From positions 1 through 64,000 of the forward strand of contig CANKZZ010000002.1 of NCBI GenBank assembly GCA_947488655.1: a stretch of 64,000 nucleotides of DNA, in the 5' to 3' direction. The DNA is from an uncultured Psychroserpens sp. Its GTDB lineage: Bacteria; Bacteroidota; Bacteroidia; Flavobacteriales; Flavobacteriaceae. A program made the position numbers and the translations under genes. A model generated the notes under the pieces. The model was not told the DNA's origin and searched no databases. It saw only the letters and a list, made by a program, of their open reading frames with translations. Below are positions 1-10,321 of this stretch, one piece after another; positions within the stretch are counted from its first letter, which is position 1, and the number at the start of each line of letters is the position of its first letter.

Positions 1-759
1 TTTTTTAGAACAACATCCTCTCAAGACGCGCCAGCTTCCGAAGAACAAGAAGTGCAAACCGAAGGCATCATGCAAAAAATACGCTTAGAATTTAACGCAG
101 TAGATGGACCTGCAACAAAGCGCGAACTATTATTAGGCTTTAGTGATTTTACAACAGATGCATATGATTATGGTTACGAAGCTAAAAATATAGACGAGAA
201 CCAAGATGATTTAAATTTGGTTTTAGAGGGTCAAAATATGATGATACAAGCTTATGCAAGCATCACAGCAGAGAAAGAGGTCCCATTAAAGTTTAAAGCT
301 TCTGGGAGTTATAATTACAGGATTGAATTGACACAAATAGAAAACATAGAGCCAGACCAAGAGATTTATTTAAGAGATAATTTATTAGGTTATTATTTTG
401 ATTTACGAACAGATCAGGCTTATGAATTTTCATCGGAAAGTGGTGTGTTTGCCAACCGATTTGAAATCGTGTTTCAAGAGGCCCATCAAGAATCATTATC
501 TACAACCGAAGAAGATTATACTTACAATTTAATGTATTATAATAATGACACCAATAAGTTATTTGTAAAAGGATTACAGAGTGATGCAGAGCAATTGATG
601 ATTATTAACATGCTAGGCCAAACGGTACAAGAATTTGGTCATGTAGAGGCTCAAAAACTAGATAACGGTATCTCTGTTTCAAACCTATCAACAGGTGCAT
701 ATGTGGTTTATCTAAAAACCAATACAAGTGTAAAAACTAAGAAGATTATTATAAAGTAA
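1..759 (+). CDS. C-terminal part of a secreted T9SS-sorted surface protein (5' truncated)
   Basis: The reading frame is open from base 1, so the gene begins upstream of the window; the GTG at 52 is not a credible start because homology with the next gene continues before it. The last ~220 residues align along their whole length with the C-terminus of the 1297-residue neighbour (shared [23 protein letters not shown] and [11 protein letters not shown]). The final ~80 residues look like a type A type IX secretion sorting domain ending in a basic KTKKIIIK tail. In this family the domain is removed during export through the outer membrane and the passenger is attached to the surface or released. 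Passenger function cannot be judged from this piece. It is followed by an intrinsic terminator. Confidence 0.85.
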   Translation, partial: FFRTTSSQDAPASEEQEVQTEGIMQKIRLEFNAVDGPATKRELLLGFSDFTTDAYDYGYEAKNIDENQDDLNLVLEGQNMMIQAYASITAEKEVPLKFKASGSYNYRIELTQIENIEPDQEIYLRDNLLGYYFDLRTDQAYEFSSESGVFANRFEIVFQEAHQESLSTTEEDYTYNLMYYNNDTNKLFVKGLQSDAEQLMIINMLGQTVQEFGHVEAQKLDNGISVSNLSTGAYVVYLKTNTSVKTKKIIIK

Positions 760-1082
760 TCAACTTCATAATTTAAACATTTAGGCTGTTTCACTAACAA
801 TGAAGTGGCCTTTTTTTATGTGAATTATAGTGTTGATTAAGAGCTTATTCTCTTAGTTAATAGGAGGGTTTTAAGAGATTTTAACAATTGCAGCTAGTCA
901 TTCAACTGATTTCCTAAACATTTCAACTAATTTACCTCATATAGCAATTTCAAACCTATTACTAATGCGTAATATTGTACTAATTATGAGATGAATTGTT
1001 ATGTTCAATTTATTTAATAGATGTCCCTCTAGTAAAATCTATTCGACTAAGAAATTAGTTTTTTAAAATTAACCATTGTGCT
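760..1082. other. Gene-free interval between two tandem T9SS genes
   Basis: 323 bases. Apart from the terminator at 783-817 I see no open frame, repeat or RNA. The last ~100 bases are AT-rich leader or promoter sequence for the next gene, with no clear TAnnTTTG element. Confidence 0.5.
783..817 (+). terminator. Intrinsic terminator behind the first T9SS gene
   Basis: An 11-bp stem (783-793 with 801-811, containing three G-T pairs) and a 7-nt loop are followed by a run of seven T. It lies 24 bases after the stop codon. Confidence 0.7.
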
Positions 1083-4000
1083 ATGAAGCAAAAATTACTA
1101 CATATAGTATTTTTTCTAATACTTTTTTCTATCCCTCAATTGTCTTTCACTCAAGATGCCGATGGCGATACTTATTCAAATAACGTAGATGCGGATTCTG
1201 ATAATGACGGAATTCCAGATAGTATTGAAAAAGGAAACGCGAGCTCTAGCGAACAAGAATGTGGTGGAGAAGTGAACTTTAACTTTAATCCTGCATCAAT
1301 TTCAGAAGAGTCTGGAGATGGTAACGTATCTACTTTTTTAGAAGGAGAGGTATTTCGATTTTCTAATGTAGGTACAGGACTTGATGCTTTATTGACCCTT
1401 GTAAATTTTGAAGGAGCAACTGTGGTTGAGTTAGACAATAACGGTAGTGACCCAACATTTTTAAAACCAGGACTTTCATTTATTGGAGTGCCTGCAAGCA
1501 CAGAAGCCTTTGTAGAATTTAACCTGCAATTTGTTGAAACAGGAACATCAACACCAGTAATTGTTCCAGAAGTTTTTATTAATTTGAATGATATAGATGG
1601 TACTACATTACTGTCTGAAAAAGATAAAGTAAAAAAACCTTTTAGTTATACAATTGATACACCAACCAGTGTAACCATATCAGAAGAGGGCGATTTATTG
1701 GTGGCTACATCTGGAAATCAAAGTTCTCCAGGGACAGGTAATGGTCATCCTAATGTAAATATAGCTTCAAGATATTTTAATTTGTCGAGTTATCCATTCC
1801 GACTTGGGATTTTAACTAGTGACACCTTACCAGAAACATTCCATCCCAATGTAGATCGAAATTTTAGTTTAGAATTTTCTTGCGTTAATAACTTTGTTAG
1901 CCCTACAGTTTTACTTGAAGACGCAGATGGAGATGGTATTGAAAATTATTTAGATATAGATAGCGATAATGATGGTATACCAGATAACGTAGAAGCGCAA
2001 TCTACCCTTGGATATGTTCAACCTTCAGGAGGTGTAGATAGTAATGGTCAGCCAATTAATTACGGTCCGTTTTTAACACCTGTAGATACAGATGGAGATG
2101 GTGTTCCAGATTATTTAGACTTAGATTCCGATAATGATGGTACTCCTGATATTATGGAAAATGGTATGGCAAATACCCTTTCGGGAAATGACACAGATAA
2201 CGATGGTTTAGATGATGTTTTTGAAACAAATGGCGTAAATGACGCTGTTTTTGATGTAAATGAAGATATTAATAATCCTTCAAATTTACCAGATGCTGAT
2301 GGTGATTTGTCTAATGGTGGAGATGTTGATTATAGAGATTTGTTTGATACAAATCAGCCTGCAATTGCAACTATAGATTTAGATGGTGTTAATGATTATT
2401 TGTCTACGCCAGGAATGATAGGAGGTTTAGAAGAAGTTACAATAATGGGTTGGATTAACATTGACTCTCAAAATGCAACCTCCTCTAAAACAACCGTTTT
2501 TGGTGAAAGTGAGGCGTTAAGATTTTATTTGGTTGATGGTAATAAGCCTGGTGTTGAAATGCAAGTTGGTAATAGAAAATCGTCAGTCTCCACGAGCGCT
2601 CAAATACCTTATGATGAGTGGCACCATATATCTCTAAAATTTAATAACTATGAATTTATAGAAAATCTAGGCTATGTAACTGGTGCATTTTTATACATTG
2701 ATGGAGAGCTGTCAACTTATACCATTTGGGTTGAGCCAACAGGAGATGAAACTTTGACAAATAGTGATAACTGGAATGGTAATTTCGAAATAGGAAGAAA
2801 GTCGACCACAGATTCTAATAAAGAATATTTTAATGGGCATATTGATGAAGTAAGAGTGTTTAATACAGCGCTATCAGCTCAACAAGTGCAACAGCAAGTA
2901 TTTCAAGAAATTAAGAATCAATCGGGTAAAGTTAGAGGGACTCAAATAGAAAAAGATATTGTAGACTACTCAACAAATCAAAATATTCCGTGGGTTAACT
3001 TAATAGCTTATTATCCAATGACAGACATCATAAATAATACTGCTTATGATGAATCTAGCTATAATAAAGACTTAAAACTTAGAAATATTTCAAGCATATT
3101 ACCTCAAACAGCACCAATGCCTTTTCAAACGAGTGCTAATGGAGATTGGAGTGCAGAAAACACATGGTTACATGGAGACGTTTGGGATATTGAAAATGCT
3201 GTAGATAATAAAGATTGGAGTATTGTAAAAATAAACCATCAAGTTACTTCAACAAACTCGCACACTAATTTAGGATTGTTTATCGATGACAATCAAAAAC
3301 TTACAATTAATGGAGACCATAAAGTAGAAAATACTTGGTATTTTGAACTTAATGGGATTTTAGATCTTAAAGACGATTCTCAATTAGTTCAAGGTAATAA
3401 TAGTGATTTAGTAACATCTTCATTAGGTAAAATCTTACGTCGTCAAGAAGGTAACTCTAGTGTGTATTGGTATAATTATTGGGCATCACCAATTGGTGCT
3501 ACAAGTGCTACATCATTTTTTGACAATAATACAAGTTCAAATAATACTAGTAATACCAACTATCAATTAAATATGCTAAAAAAAGGTAATGGAGCCAATA
3601 TTCAATTTACCAATGCGCATAATGAAACAGGTAAAGTAAGTACACGATGGACGTACGTGTACCAAAATGGAGTTACGTATAATGATTATGCATCAATAGA
3701 TCAAAACACAATTATACAACCAGGAGTAGGTTACACACAAAAAGGAATAGGAAATTCTGGAGCTGAGCAGCAGTATATTTTTGAAGGTAAACCTAATAAT
3801 GGTACTATTCTAGTTAACGCTATAGATACAGGTGGTAACGGGTCAGTGCCATCAATATCTAGAACAGATTATTTATTAGGTAACCCTTACCCATCAGCAA
3901 TAGATCTTCATAAATTTATTCTAGATAACTTACCAGTTATTGAAGGTCCAATTCAACTTTGGCAACAATGGAGTGGCAATTCTCATTTTTTAGATGAGTA

Positions 4001-4976
4001 TAATGGTGGATATGCTACTGTAACTTTGAGTGGTTCTGTTAGAGCGTCACAATTTGTTGGTTTTGATGGAGGAAATAGTGGAGGAGAAGAAGGCACAAAA
4101 TTACCAACCAGATATCTTCCAGTTGGTCAGGGCTTTAATGCAGAAATCGCAAATTCAGGAAACATCATTTTCAAAAATAGTCAACGTATCTTTATTAAAG
4201 AAGCAGATGCAGATGGTACATCAGATGTAGGCTCAGTATTTTTGAGAACCGACGAAAATTCTCAAGAGGAGCAAATTTCCGAAGATAATATAATGCAGAA
4301 AATTCGTTTAGAGTTTAACTCTGTTGATGGTCCAGCTGCTAGACGCGAGGTTTTATTAGCTTTTAGTGATTTTACTACAGATGAGTTTGACTACGGTTAC
4401 GAAGCAGAAAATTCTGGTGTTGGTGGTGATGATATGAGTCTTGTCTTAAACGACAAATTAATGCTCATTCAAGCCTATGCTTCAGTTACAGATGCTAAAG
4501 TTGTACCATTATCAATTAAAACGTCTGGTAATTTTAATTACACAATTAAAATTTCAGAATTAACAAATTTTGATGAGGATCAACCTATTTATTTAAAAGA
4601 CAATTTTACAGGAGAAACTTTTAATTTGAGAAACAATCAGGCTTATGAGTTTTCTTCGGAAAATGGAACTTTTAACACGAGATTTGAAATTGTTTTTCAA
4701 CCAAGAGAGGCATTATCTACAGTAGAGCAGGATTATCAATATAATCTAATTTATTTCAATACAGATACAAATAAACTGTTTGTAAAAGGGCTTCAAAAAA
4801 ATGTGCAACATGTACAAATAATAAACATGTTAGGTCAAACTGTTCAAGAATTTAAAGACGTAGATTATCAAGATTTAAATAATGGTTTACAACTCTCAAA
4901 ATTAACTACAGGAACTTATGTTGCTTATTTTAAAACCGAAAATGGTATTAAAACTAAGAAGATTTTAGCGCAATAA
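1083..4976 (+). CDS. Large secreted protein with TSP type 3 repeats, LamG-like domain and T9SS sorting domain
   Basis: 1297 residues with an N-terminal signal peptide ending near LSFTQ. Calcium-binding thrombospondin type 3-like repeats (DxDxDGIxD patterns) lie at about residues 25-50 and 280-400. A LamG/concanavalin A-like jelly roll follows at about 427-607 ([33 protein letters not shown]). A long Asn/Ser-rich region with IgG-like or beta-helix-like character leads to a C-terminal T9SS type A sorting domain (about 1215-1297, [11 protein letters not shown], ending KTKKILAQ). This fits a surface adhesin or carbohydrate-binding protein; no catalytic residues were recognised. The last ~230 residues are closely similar to the preceding truncated gene, so the two are tandem paralogues or share a duplicated 3' module. 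The start is the ATG directly before the signal peptide. Confidence 0.85.
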   Translation: MKQKLLHIVFFLILFSIPQLSFTQDADGDTYSNNVDADSDNDGIPDSIEKGNASSSEQECGGEVNFNFNPASISEESGDGNVSTFLEGEVFRFSNVGTGLDALLTLVNFEGATVVELDNNGSDPTFLKPGLSFIGVPASTEAFVEFNLQFVETGTSTPVIVPEVFINLNDIDGTTLLSEKDKVKKPFSYTIDTPTSVTISEEGDLLVATSGNQSSPGTGNGHPNVNIASRYFNLSSYPFRLGILTSDTLPETFHPNVDRNFSLEFSCVNNFVSPTVLLEDADGDGIENYLDIDSDNDGIPDNVEAQSTLGYVQPSGGVDSNGQPINYGPFLTPVDTDGDGVPDYLDLDSDNDGTPDIMENGMANTLSGNDTDNDGLDDVFETNGVNDAVFDVNEDINNPSNLPDADGDLSNGGDVDYRDLFDTNQPAIATIDLDGVNDYLSTPGMIGGLEEVTIMGWINIDSQNATSSKTTVFGESEALRFYLVDGNKPGVEMQVGNRKSSVSTSAQIPYDEWHHISLKFNNYEFIENLGYVTGAFLYIDGELSTYTIWVEPTGDETLTNSDNWNGNFEIGRKSTTDSNKEYFNGHIDEVRVFNTALSAQQVQQQVFQEIKNQSGKVRGTQIEKDIVDYSTNQNIPWVNLIAYYPMTDIINNTAYDESSYNKDLKLRNISSILPQTAPMPFQTSANGDWSAENTWLHGDVWDIENAVDNKDWSIVKINHQVTSTNSHTNLGLFIDDNQKLTINGDHKVENTWYFELNGILDLKDDSQLVQGNNSDLVTSSLGKILRRQEGNSSVYWYNYWASPIGATSATSFFDNNTSSNNTSNTNYQLNMLKKGNGANIQFTNAHNETGKVSTRWTYVYQNGVTYNDYASIDQNTIIQPGVGYTQKGIGNSGAEQQYIFEGKPNNGTILVNAIDTGGNGSVPSISRTDYLLGNPYPSAIDLHKFILDNLPVIEGPIQLWQQWSGNSHFLDEYNGGYATVTLSGSVRASQFVGFDGGNSGGEEGTKLPTRYLPVGQGFNAEIANSGNIIFKNSQRIFIKEADADGTSDVGSVFLRTDENSQEEQISEDNIMQKIRLEFNSVDGPAARREVLLAFSDFTTDEFDYGYEAENSGVGGDDMSLVLNDKLMLIQAYASVTDAKVVPLSIKTSGNFNYTIKISELTNFDEDQPIYLKDNFTGETFNLRNNQAYEFSSENGTFNTRFEIVFQPREALSTVEQDYQYNLIYFNTDTNKLFVKGLQKNVQHVQIINMLGQTVQEFKDVDYQDLNNGLQLSKLTTGTYVAYFKTENGIKTKKILAQ

Positions 4977-4998
4977 GTTGTAATAAAAAAATAAAAAT

Positions 4999-5035
4999 AA
5001 GCCTATACTGTTTTTCAGTGTAGGCTTTCTTTTTT
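4999..5035 (+). terminator. Intrinsic terminator
   Basis: A 12-bp stem (4999-5010 with 5016-5027, one G-T pair) and a 5-nt loop are followed by a T-rich tail. It closes the T9SS gene. Confidence 0.8.
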
Positions 5036-5049
5036 GAAAACCATTTTAT

Positions 5050-5057
5050 TAACTTCG
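5050..5057 (+). promoter_or_regulatory. Possible -7 element (TAACTTCG) very close to the start codon
   Basis: TAACTTCG resembles the Bacteroidota -7 consensus TAnnTTTG with one difference. It ends 4 bases before the ATG at 5062, so a transcript from it would have almost no leader. No clear -33 TTG was found, so this is tentative. Confidence 0.3.
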
Positions 5058-5061
5058 TGAT

Positions 5062-5529
5062 ATGAGAAAAATAATAGCAACACTAGTACTAACATTGATT
5101 TTGTTTTCTTGCGGAACTAAAAACGTAAAATCAAACGATACAGTTATCAATACAACAGAAACGTATGTGTCTAAAATAGATACTAATAAAAACCTCAAAG
5201 AGGAAACTACAGAAGGTGCACTTACCGATGAGAATGGGTTTGAAGATATAGGCACATTTAAATACTCAGTGCTTTTTGATAAGGATAGTAAAGAACTATT
5301 CAGAATAAAAAATATTGAAATCTCTAAAGTTACCATTACAGAACATTATTATTTCCGTAATCACAATTTGGTGTATATCGTGTCATCAACTCCAAATCAA
5401 AATGATAAAAAGATTTATACCAATGGCGATAAAAAAGTAGTTTCGTCAATTAATGTAAGTGATGAAGACGTTAAATTACTTTTACAAAAAGCCAAACGTT
5501 TTAAAAATTCATTTTATAGACAAGAGTAA
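5062..5529 (+). CDS. Small hypothetical lipoprotein
   Basis: 155 residues. The N-terminus has a hydrophobic stretch and a lipobox (LFSCG, Cys near residue 18), so it should be lipidated and membrane anchored. The mature part is polar and Lys/Asp-rich with a beta-rich pattern; I recognise no family. The next gene begins 3 bases after the stop, so the two probably form a transcription unit. A possible -7 element lies directly before the start. Confidence 0.7.
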   Translation: MRKIIATLVLTLILFSCGTKNVKSNDTVINTTETYVSKIDTNKNLKEETTEGALTDENGFEDIGTFKYSVLFDKDSKELFRIKNIEISKVTITEHYYFRNHNLVYIVSSTPNQNDKKIYTNGDKKVVSSINVSDEDVKLLLQKAKRFKNSFYRQE

Positions 5530-5532
5530 GAA

Positions 5533-6123
5533 ATGAAATATGTTGCAATAGTTGTTTTATTTTTTACTGTACTCAAGGGTTTTGCTCAAATACAAGAAGC
5601 TACAATTCATTTTAATGATGGAACTGACGTTTTTGGTTATGGCGAAGTTGTTGATAACTGGAAAATTAAATTTAGAACCTCTAAAGATCTAGATGCAGAT
5701 ATTTGGACAGATGCTATGGTTTCGGGCATTACATTTCACGGTTTTGAAGAAAATGTTGAGTATCGATATATGTACAAAACTGAAGACCAAAGGTATCCAT
5801 TACTTTTAGAAGTCTTAACAGAAGGTGAGGTAACTCTTTATGCAGATGTATTTAGTACTAAGATCTTTATCCCATTTGTTTCTGGTAATGTATTATCGCT
5901 TTCTACAATACAAATCCCAACAACAACCAGATTGTTTGTTAATAGAAAATCTGTATTTGTAATATCTAGTTTAAATGGAGGTTTTAAGAGAAAAGTAAGA
6001 GCATATTTTGCAGATTGCCCTATGTTACTAGAAAAAGTGAATAATAACGAATTTGGTCGACCTCAAATAATAGAATTAGTGAACTATTACAATGATTATT
6101 GTACAGATTGGCAAGACGATTAA
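5533..6123 (+). CDS. Hypothetical exported protein
   Basis: 196 residues with a signal peptide (cleavage probably after GFAQ, about residue 19). The body is beta-rich with repeated aromatic-hydrophobic alternation and has one Cys pair near residues 165-190 (DCP, DYC). There are no motifs I can assign. It probably forms an operon with the small lipoprotein gene 3 bases upstream. Confidence 0.65.
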   Translation: MKYVAIVVLFFTVLKGFAQIQEATIHFNDGTDVFGYGEVVDNWKIKFRTSKDLDADIWTDAMVSGITFHGFEENVEYRYMYKTEDQRYPLLLEVLTEGEVTLYADVFSTKIFIPFVSGNVLSLSTIQIPTTTRLFVNRKSVFVISSLNGGFKRKVRAYFADCPMLLEKVNNNEFGRPQIIELVNYYNDYCTDWQDD

Positions 6124-6206
6124 TCCAAATAAAATAAATTAATTTTAATGTGACTTTTTAGGTTTTTTTGTGTCTTAATAATAGAACATAAATAGTAAAA
6201 CCTAAA

Positions 6207-6275
6207 ATGAAAAACACAAAAAGAATTTTATCCTTAATTGCACTTCTAATAGCATTTAAAATGATATTCTTTTAA
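6207..6275 (+). CDS. Possible 22-residue hydrophobic micro-protein
   Basis: An ATG-started frame encodes a basic N-terminus (MKNTKR) followed by a hydrophobic stretch to the stop. It resembles either a one-segment membrane peptide or the leftover signal peptide of a lost gene. There is no independent evidence of expression. Confidence 0.2.
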   Translation: MKNTKRILSLIALLIAFKMIFF

Positions 6276-6393
6276 TTGATTTAAAACGATAGAATGACAC
6301 AAATCAAATCTATCATTTTAATCCACATTTCGTTGTTCACTACGCATTGCCTTTTTTGCCCTAAATAACCTCAATAATTTTACTAAAATTCCT

Positions 6394-6401
6394 TAATTTC
6401 G
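6394..6401 (+). promoter_or_regulatory. Possible -7 element for ileS (TAATTTCG)
   Basis: This differs at one base from the TAnnTTTG consensus and lies 24 bases before the ileS ATG. No convincing -33 element accompanies it. Confidence 0.3.
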
Positions 6402-6425
6402 CGACTCGACTAGAATATAGATATC

Positions 6426-9400
6426 ATGAGCGCGAAATTTCCTGAATATAAAGGACTTGACTTACCAAAAGTTGCAGAAGACATTCTCAACTACTGGGAA
6501 GAAAACAACATATTTGAAAAAAGTATTTCCACAAGAGAAGGTAGTGAGCCTTACGTCTTTTTTGAAGGACCACCTTCAGCAAATGGATTACCTGGAGTAC
6601 ACCACGTTTTAGCGCGTGCTATTAAAGATATTTTCCCAAGATATAAAACCATGAAAGGGTTCCAAGTTAAGCGTAAAGCTGGTTGGGATACTCATGGCTT
6701 ACCTATTGAACTTGGAGTCGAAAAAGAATTAGGAATTACTAAAGAAGATATTGGTAAAACAATCTCTGTAGAAGATTATAACGCAGCTTGTCGTAAAGCA
6801 GTGATGCGTTATACTGATGTTTGGAACAATCTTACACAAAAAATGGGTTATTGGGTAAATATGGATGACCCATACATTACCTACGATCCCAAATACATGG
6901 AGAGTGTTTGGTGGTTGCTAAAAGAAATTTATAATAAAAGCTTACTTTACAAAGGGTACACCATACAACCGTATTCTCCAAAAGCAGGTACAGGACTGAG
7001 CTCTCATGAGCTTAATCAACCTGGTACATATCAAGATGTTACAGATACAACAGTAGTTGCTCAGTTTAAAGCCAATGCAGATTCTCTACCAGACTTTTTA
7101 CAAAACGAAGGTGATATCTATTTCTTAGCATGGACGACAACACCTTGGACACTGCCAAGTAATACAGCATTAACTGTTGGACCAAAAATTGATTATGTAT
7201 TGGTAGAAACTTATAACCAATACACCTTTCAACCAATGAATGTGGTATTAGCCAAAAAACTGGTTAATTATCAATTCTCCGGAAAGTTTAATTTAGTAGA
7301 AGATAAAGCTGCTTTATTAGATTATAAGGCTGGCGATAAAAAAATACCATACTTTGTCGTAAAAGAATTTGTAGGCAAAGATTTAGTAGGCATCACTTAC
7401 GAACAATTATTACCATATGCACTTCCTAACGATAATCCTGAAAATGCATTTAGAATCATTACAGGAGATTTCGTCACCACAGAAGATGGTACAGGTATAG
7501 TTCATACAGCACCAACATTTGGAGCAGATGATGCATTAGTTGCCAAACAAGCAACACCAGAAATTCCGCCATTATTAGTAAAAGATGATAATGATAATTT
7601 AGTGCCTCTTGTAGATTTACAAGGTCGCTTTAGACCAGAAATGGGTGAGTTTGCTGGCAAGTATGTAAAAAACGAGTATTACAATGATGGTGAAGCTCCA
7701 GAACGTTCAATAGATGTTGAGCTTGCTATTAAATTAAAAGAAGAAAATAAAGCCTTTAAGGTTGAAAAATACAAACACAGTTATCCAAATTGCTGGAGAA
7801 CTGACAAGCCAATTTTATACTATCCGTTAGACTCATGGTTCATTAAGGTGACAGATGTGAAAGAGCGTATGGTAGCATTAAATGATACCATTAACTGGAA
7901 ACCTAAATCTACTGGTACTGGTCGCTTTGGTAATTGGCTAGCAAACGCTAACGACTGGAATTTATCGAGATCTCGTTATTGGGGAATCCCTTTACCAATA
8001 TGGAGAACAGAAGATGGCACAGAAGAAATCTGTATTGGTTCTGTAGAAGAATTAAAATCAGAAATGGCAAAAGCAGTGACTGCTGGAGTTCTAGCTGCAG
8101 ATATATTTGACGATTTTGAAGTTGGCAACTTTTCCGAAGAAAACTATGCGAAAATAGATTTACATAAAAATATCGTTGATGAAATTGTGTTGGTATCACC
8201 AAAAGGTCAACCAATGAAACGCGAAAGTGACTTAATTGATGTGTGGTTCGATTCTGGCTCTATGCCTTATGCACAATGGCATTATCCTTTTGAAAACCAA
8301 GAATTAATTGACGATAATAAATCATTTCCTGCCGATTTTATTGCAGAAGGTGTAGATCAAACTCGTGGTTGGTTCTATACTTTACATGCTATTGGTACTA
8401 TGGTATTTGATTCTGTAGCTTATAAAAACGTAGTTTCTAATGGATTGGTTTTAGACAAAAACGGACAAAAAATGTCTAAACGTCTTGGTAATGCAACAGA
8501 TCCATTTACTACTTTAGATACTTATGGAGCAGATGCTACGCGTTGGTATATGATAATGAACGCAAATCCTTGGGACAATCTAAAGTTTGATTTAGAAGGC
8601 ATAGAAGAGGTAAAACGTAAGTTTTTTGGCACATTATATAACACGTATTCATTTTTTACACTGTATACTAATTTAGATAAATTCACATATTCTGAAGAAG
8701 AAATTCCGTTAGCGCAACGTCCAGAAATTGACCGTTGGATTTTATCTGAGTTACATACATTGATTCAAAAAGTAGATGAGTATTACGCAGCATATGAGCC
8801 AACAAAAGCTGCAAGAGCAATCTCAGAGTTTACACAAGATTATGTAAGTAACTGGTTTGTGCGTTTAAGCAGAAGACGCTTTTGGAAAGGAGACTATGAG
8901 ACAGATAAAATCTCTGCATACCAAACATTATATACTTGTATGTTAACTATTGCTAAGTTAGGAGCGCCAATTGCACCTTTCTTTATGGATAGACTTTACT
9001 TAGATTTAACTCAGGTATCACATAAAGAAAACTTTGAGAGTGTACATTTGGCAGACTTTCCAGTATATGATAAAGCTTATGTAGATAAGAGCTTAGAACG
9101 TAAAATGGAAAGTGCTCAAACCATTTCATCTTTAGTGTTATCATTAAGAGCTAAGGAGAAGATTAAAGTGAGACAGCCATTGCAAAAAATTATGATTCCT
9201 ATAGATTCAAAAGAACAAAAGGAAGAAATTATGGCTGTAGCAGAGTTAATTAAATCTGAGGTTAATGTAAAGTCTGTTGAGGTATTAGAAGATGCAAGTG
9301 ATATTTTGGTAAAGCAAATAAAACCAAATTTTAAAGTATTAGGACCTCGCTTTGGACAAGATATGAAAGCTGTTGCCCAATTAGTTAATGGCTTTGGAGC

Positions 9401-9830
9401 AGATGATATTAAAAAAATCGAGCAAAATGGCAGATTAGACGTTGAAGTAAACGGAAAAAGTATTACTTTAGAACTATCAGATGTTGAGATTACTTCAAAA
9501 GATATTGAAGGTTGGCTTGTAGCAAGTTCTGGAGCATTAACAGTAGCATTAGACGTAACGTTAACAGATGATTTAAAGAAAGAAGGAGTTGCGAGAGAGC
9601 TGGTAAATAGAATTCAAAACTTACGTAAAGATTCTGGTTTTGAGTTAACAGATAGAATTAGCGTTCAATTTCAAAAAGATGCTCAAATTGTTGAGGCGAT
9701 AGAGGCAAATTTAGATTATATAAAGACCGAAACTCTAACAAATAAATTGGAGATTGTAGAAACCTTAAATAGTGGTATAGAAATTGCTTTTGATGATGTA
9801 AATACCAAATTGTTTATTCAAAAATTATAA
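6426..9830 (+). CDS. ileS: Isoleucyl-tRNA synthetase, eukaryote-like (IleRS2) type
   Basis: 1134 residues, well above the ~940 of the common bacterial type, matching the longer eukaryote-like IleRS2 class. It charges tRNA-Ile in the cytoplasm. The class I signature near residues 49-60 (GPPSANGLPGVHH) has GVHH at 57-60, where the standard motif is HxGH: first and third positions are swapped. The second signature KMSKR is intact at 682-686. The CP1 editing domain lies between them (WTTTPWTLPSN, THGLPIELGVEKELG flanks) and a long anticodon-binding C-terminus follows. The start is the ATG giving MSAKFPEY. A DksA-like gene follows after 3 bases, so both are probably co-transcribed. Confidence 0.97.
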   Translation: MSAKFPEYKGLDLPKVAEDILNYWEENNIFEKSISTREGSEPYVFFEGPPSANGLPGVHHVLARAIKDIFPRYKTMKGFQVKRKAGWDTHGLPIELGVEKELGITKEDIGKTISVEDYNAACRKAVMRYTDVWNNLTQKMGYWVNMDDPYITYDPKYMESVWWLLKEIYNKSLLYKGYTIQPYSPKAGTGLSSHELNQPGTYQDVTDTTVVAQFKANADSLPDFLQNEGDIYFLAWTTTPWTLPSNTALTVGPKIDYVLVETYNQYTFQPMNVVLAKKLVNYQFSGKFNLVEDKAALLDYKAGDKKIPYFVVKEFVGKDLVGITYEQLLPYALPNDNPENAFRIITGDFVTTEDGTGIVHTAPTFGADDALVAKQATPEIPPLLVKDDNDNLVPLVDLQGRFRPEMGEFAGKYVKNEYYNDGEAPERSIDVELAIKLKEENKAFKVEKYKHSYPNCWRTDKPILYYPLDSWFIKVTDVKERMVALNDTINWKPKSTGTGRFGNWLANANDWNLSRSRYWGIPLPIWRTEDGTEEICIGSVEELKSEMAKAVTAGVLAADIFDDFEVGNFSEENYAKIDLHKNIVDEIVLVSPKGQPMKRESDLIDVWFDSGSMPYAQWHYPFENQELIDDNKSFPADFIAEGVDQTRGWFYTLHAIGTMVFDSVAYKNVVSNGLVLDKNGQKMSKRLGNATDPFTTLDTYGADATRWYMIMNANPWDNLKFDLEGIEEVKRKFFGTLYNTYSFFTLYTNLDKFTYSEEEIPLAQRPEIDRWILSELHTLIQKVDEYYAAYEPTKAARAISEFTQDYVSNWFVRLSRRRFWKGDYETDKISAYQTLYTCMLTIAKLGAPIAPFFMDRLYLDLTQVSHKENFESVHLADFPVYDKAYVDKSLERKMESAQTISSLVLSLRAKEKIKVRQPLQKIMIPIDSKEQKEEIMAVAELIKSEVNVKSVEVLEDASDILVKQIKPNFKVLGPRFGQDMKAVAQLVNGFGADDIKKIEQNGRLDVEVNGKSITLELSDVEITSKDIEGWLVASSGALTVALDVTLTDDLKKEGVARELVNRIQNLRKDSGFELTDRISVQFQKDAQIVEAIEANLDYIKTETLTNKLEIVETLNSGIEIAFDDVNTKLFIQKL

Positions 9831-9833
9831 AAT

Positions 9834-10214
9834 ATGGCTAACGAGAACACAGTAAGATATTCAGATAAAGATTTAGAAGAATTTAGAACTTTAATCTTAG
9901 AGAAAATTGAAAAAGCAAAACACGATTTAGATTTAATAAAAAGTGCTTACATGAATGATGGTAACAATGGTACAGATGATACTTCGCCAACATTTAAAGC
10001 CTTTGACGAGGGTAGTGCTGTAATGAGTAAAGAGTCTAATTCTCAATTAGCGATTAGACAAGAAAAATTTATTAGAGACCTTAAAAATGCCTTAATTAGA
10101 ATAGAAAATAAATCGTACGGTGTTTGTAGAGTTACAGGAAAACTCATCAATAAAAAGCGTTTAGAATTAGTACCTCATGCGACGTTAAGCATTGAAGCTA
10201 AAAATATGCAATAA
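9834..10214 (+). CDS. TraR/DksA-family protein with degenerate zinc finger
   Basis: 126 residues. The N-terminal half is helical and charged (coiled-coil-like, residues ~8-45). The C-terminal part keeps the DksA/TraR framework (YGVCRVTGKLI, RLELVPHATLSIEAK), but of the usual four zinc Cys only one remains, in GVC. Family members bind the RNA polymerase secondary channel and modulate initiation. Here the fold must hold without zinc, a pattern I associate with Bacteroidota homologues. It lies 3 bases after ileS and before lspA, with a terminator after it. Confidence 0.85.
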   Translation: MANENTVRYSDKDLEEFRTLILEKIEKAKHDLDLIKSAYMNDGNNGTDDTSPTFKAFDEGSAVMSKESNSQLAIRQEKFIRDLKNALIRIENKSYGVCRVTGKLINKKRLELVPHATLSIEAKNMQ

Positions 10215-10247
10215 CATTATTTCTACGGAAATGAGCACAAAAACATT

Positions 10248-10277
10248 AAAACGTCTTAACTATTAAGACGTTTTTTT
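10248..10277 (+). terminator. Intrinsic terminator after ileS-dksA-like unit
   Basis: A 9-bp perfect stem (10251-10259 with 10263-10271), extended by A-T pairs and with a 3-nt loop, runs into seven T. Confidence 0.85.
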
Positions 10278-10295
10278 AGTTCATAATATTAACCT

Positions 10296-10303
10296 TATTT
10301 TTG
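10296..10303 (+). promoter_or_regulatory. lspA: Probable -7 promoter element for lspA (TATTTTTG)
   Basis: It matches TAnnTTTG exactly, lies 18 bases before the lspA ATG and follows the upstream terminator. The -33 region is only weakly TTTG-like. Confidence 0.4.
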
Positions 10304-10321
10304 TTACTCTAAAACCTATAA

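Larger units (their letters stand above)
6124..6425. other. Gene-poor interval upstream of ileS
   Basis: 302 bases containing one possible 22-codon hydrophobic ORF (6207-6275) and a -7-like element (6394-6401). No tRNA, T-box or riboswitch structure was recognised. Confidence 0.4.

Noticed and set aside
1172-1501. Minus-strand open frame of 109 codons in the T9SS gene
   Set aside because: It shadows the signal and TSP3 region of the long gene and has no protein-like motifs.
6328-6345. Similarity of TTCACTACGC near 6330 with the REP-like end near 42805
   Set aside because: Only about ten bases match and no inverted partner is present at 6.3 kb.
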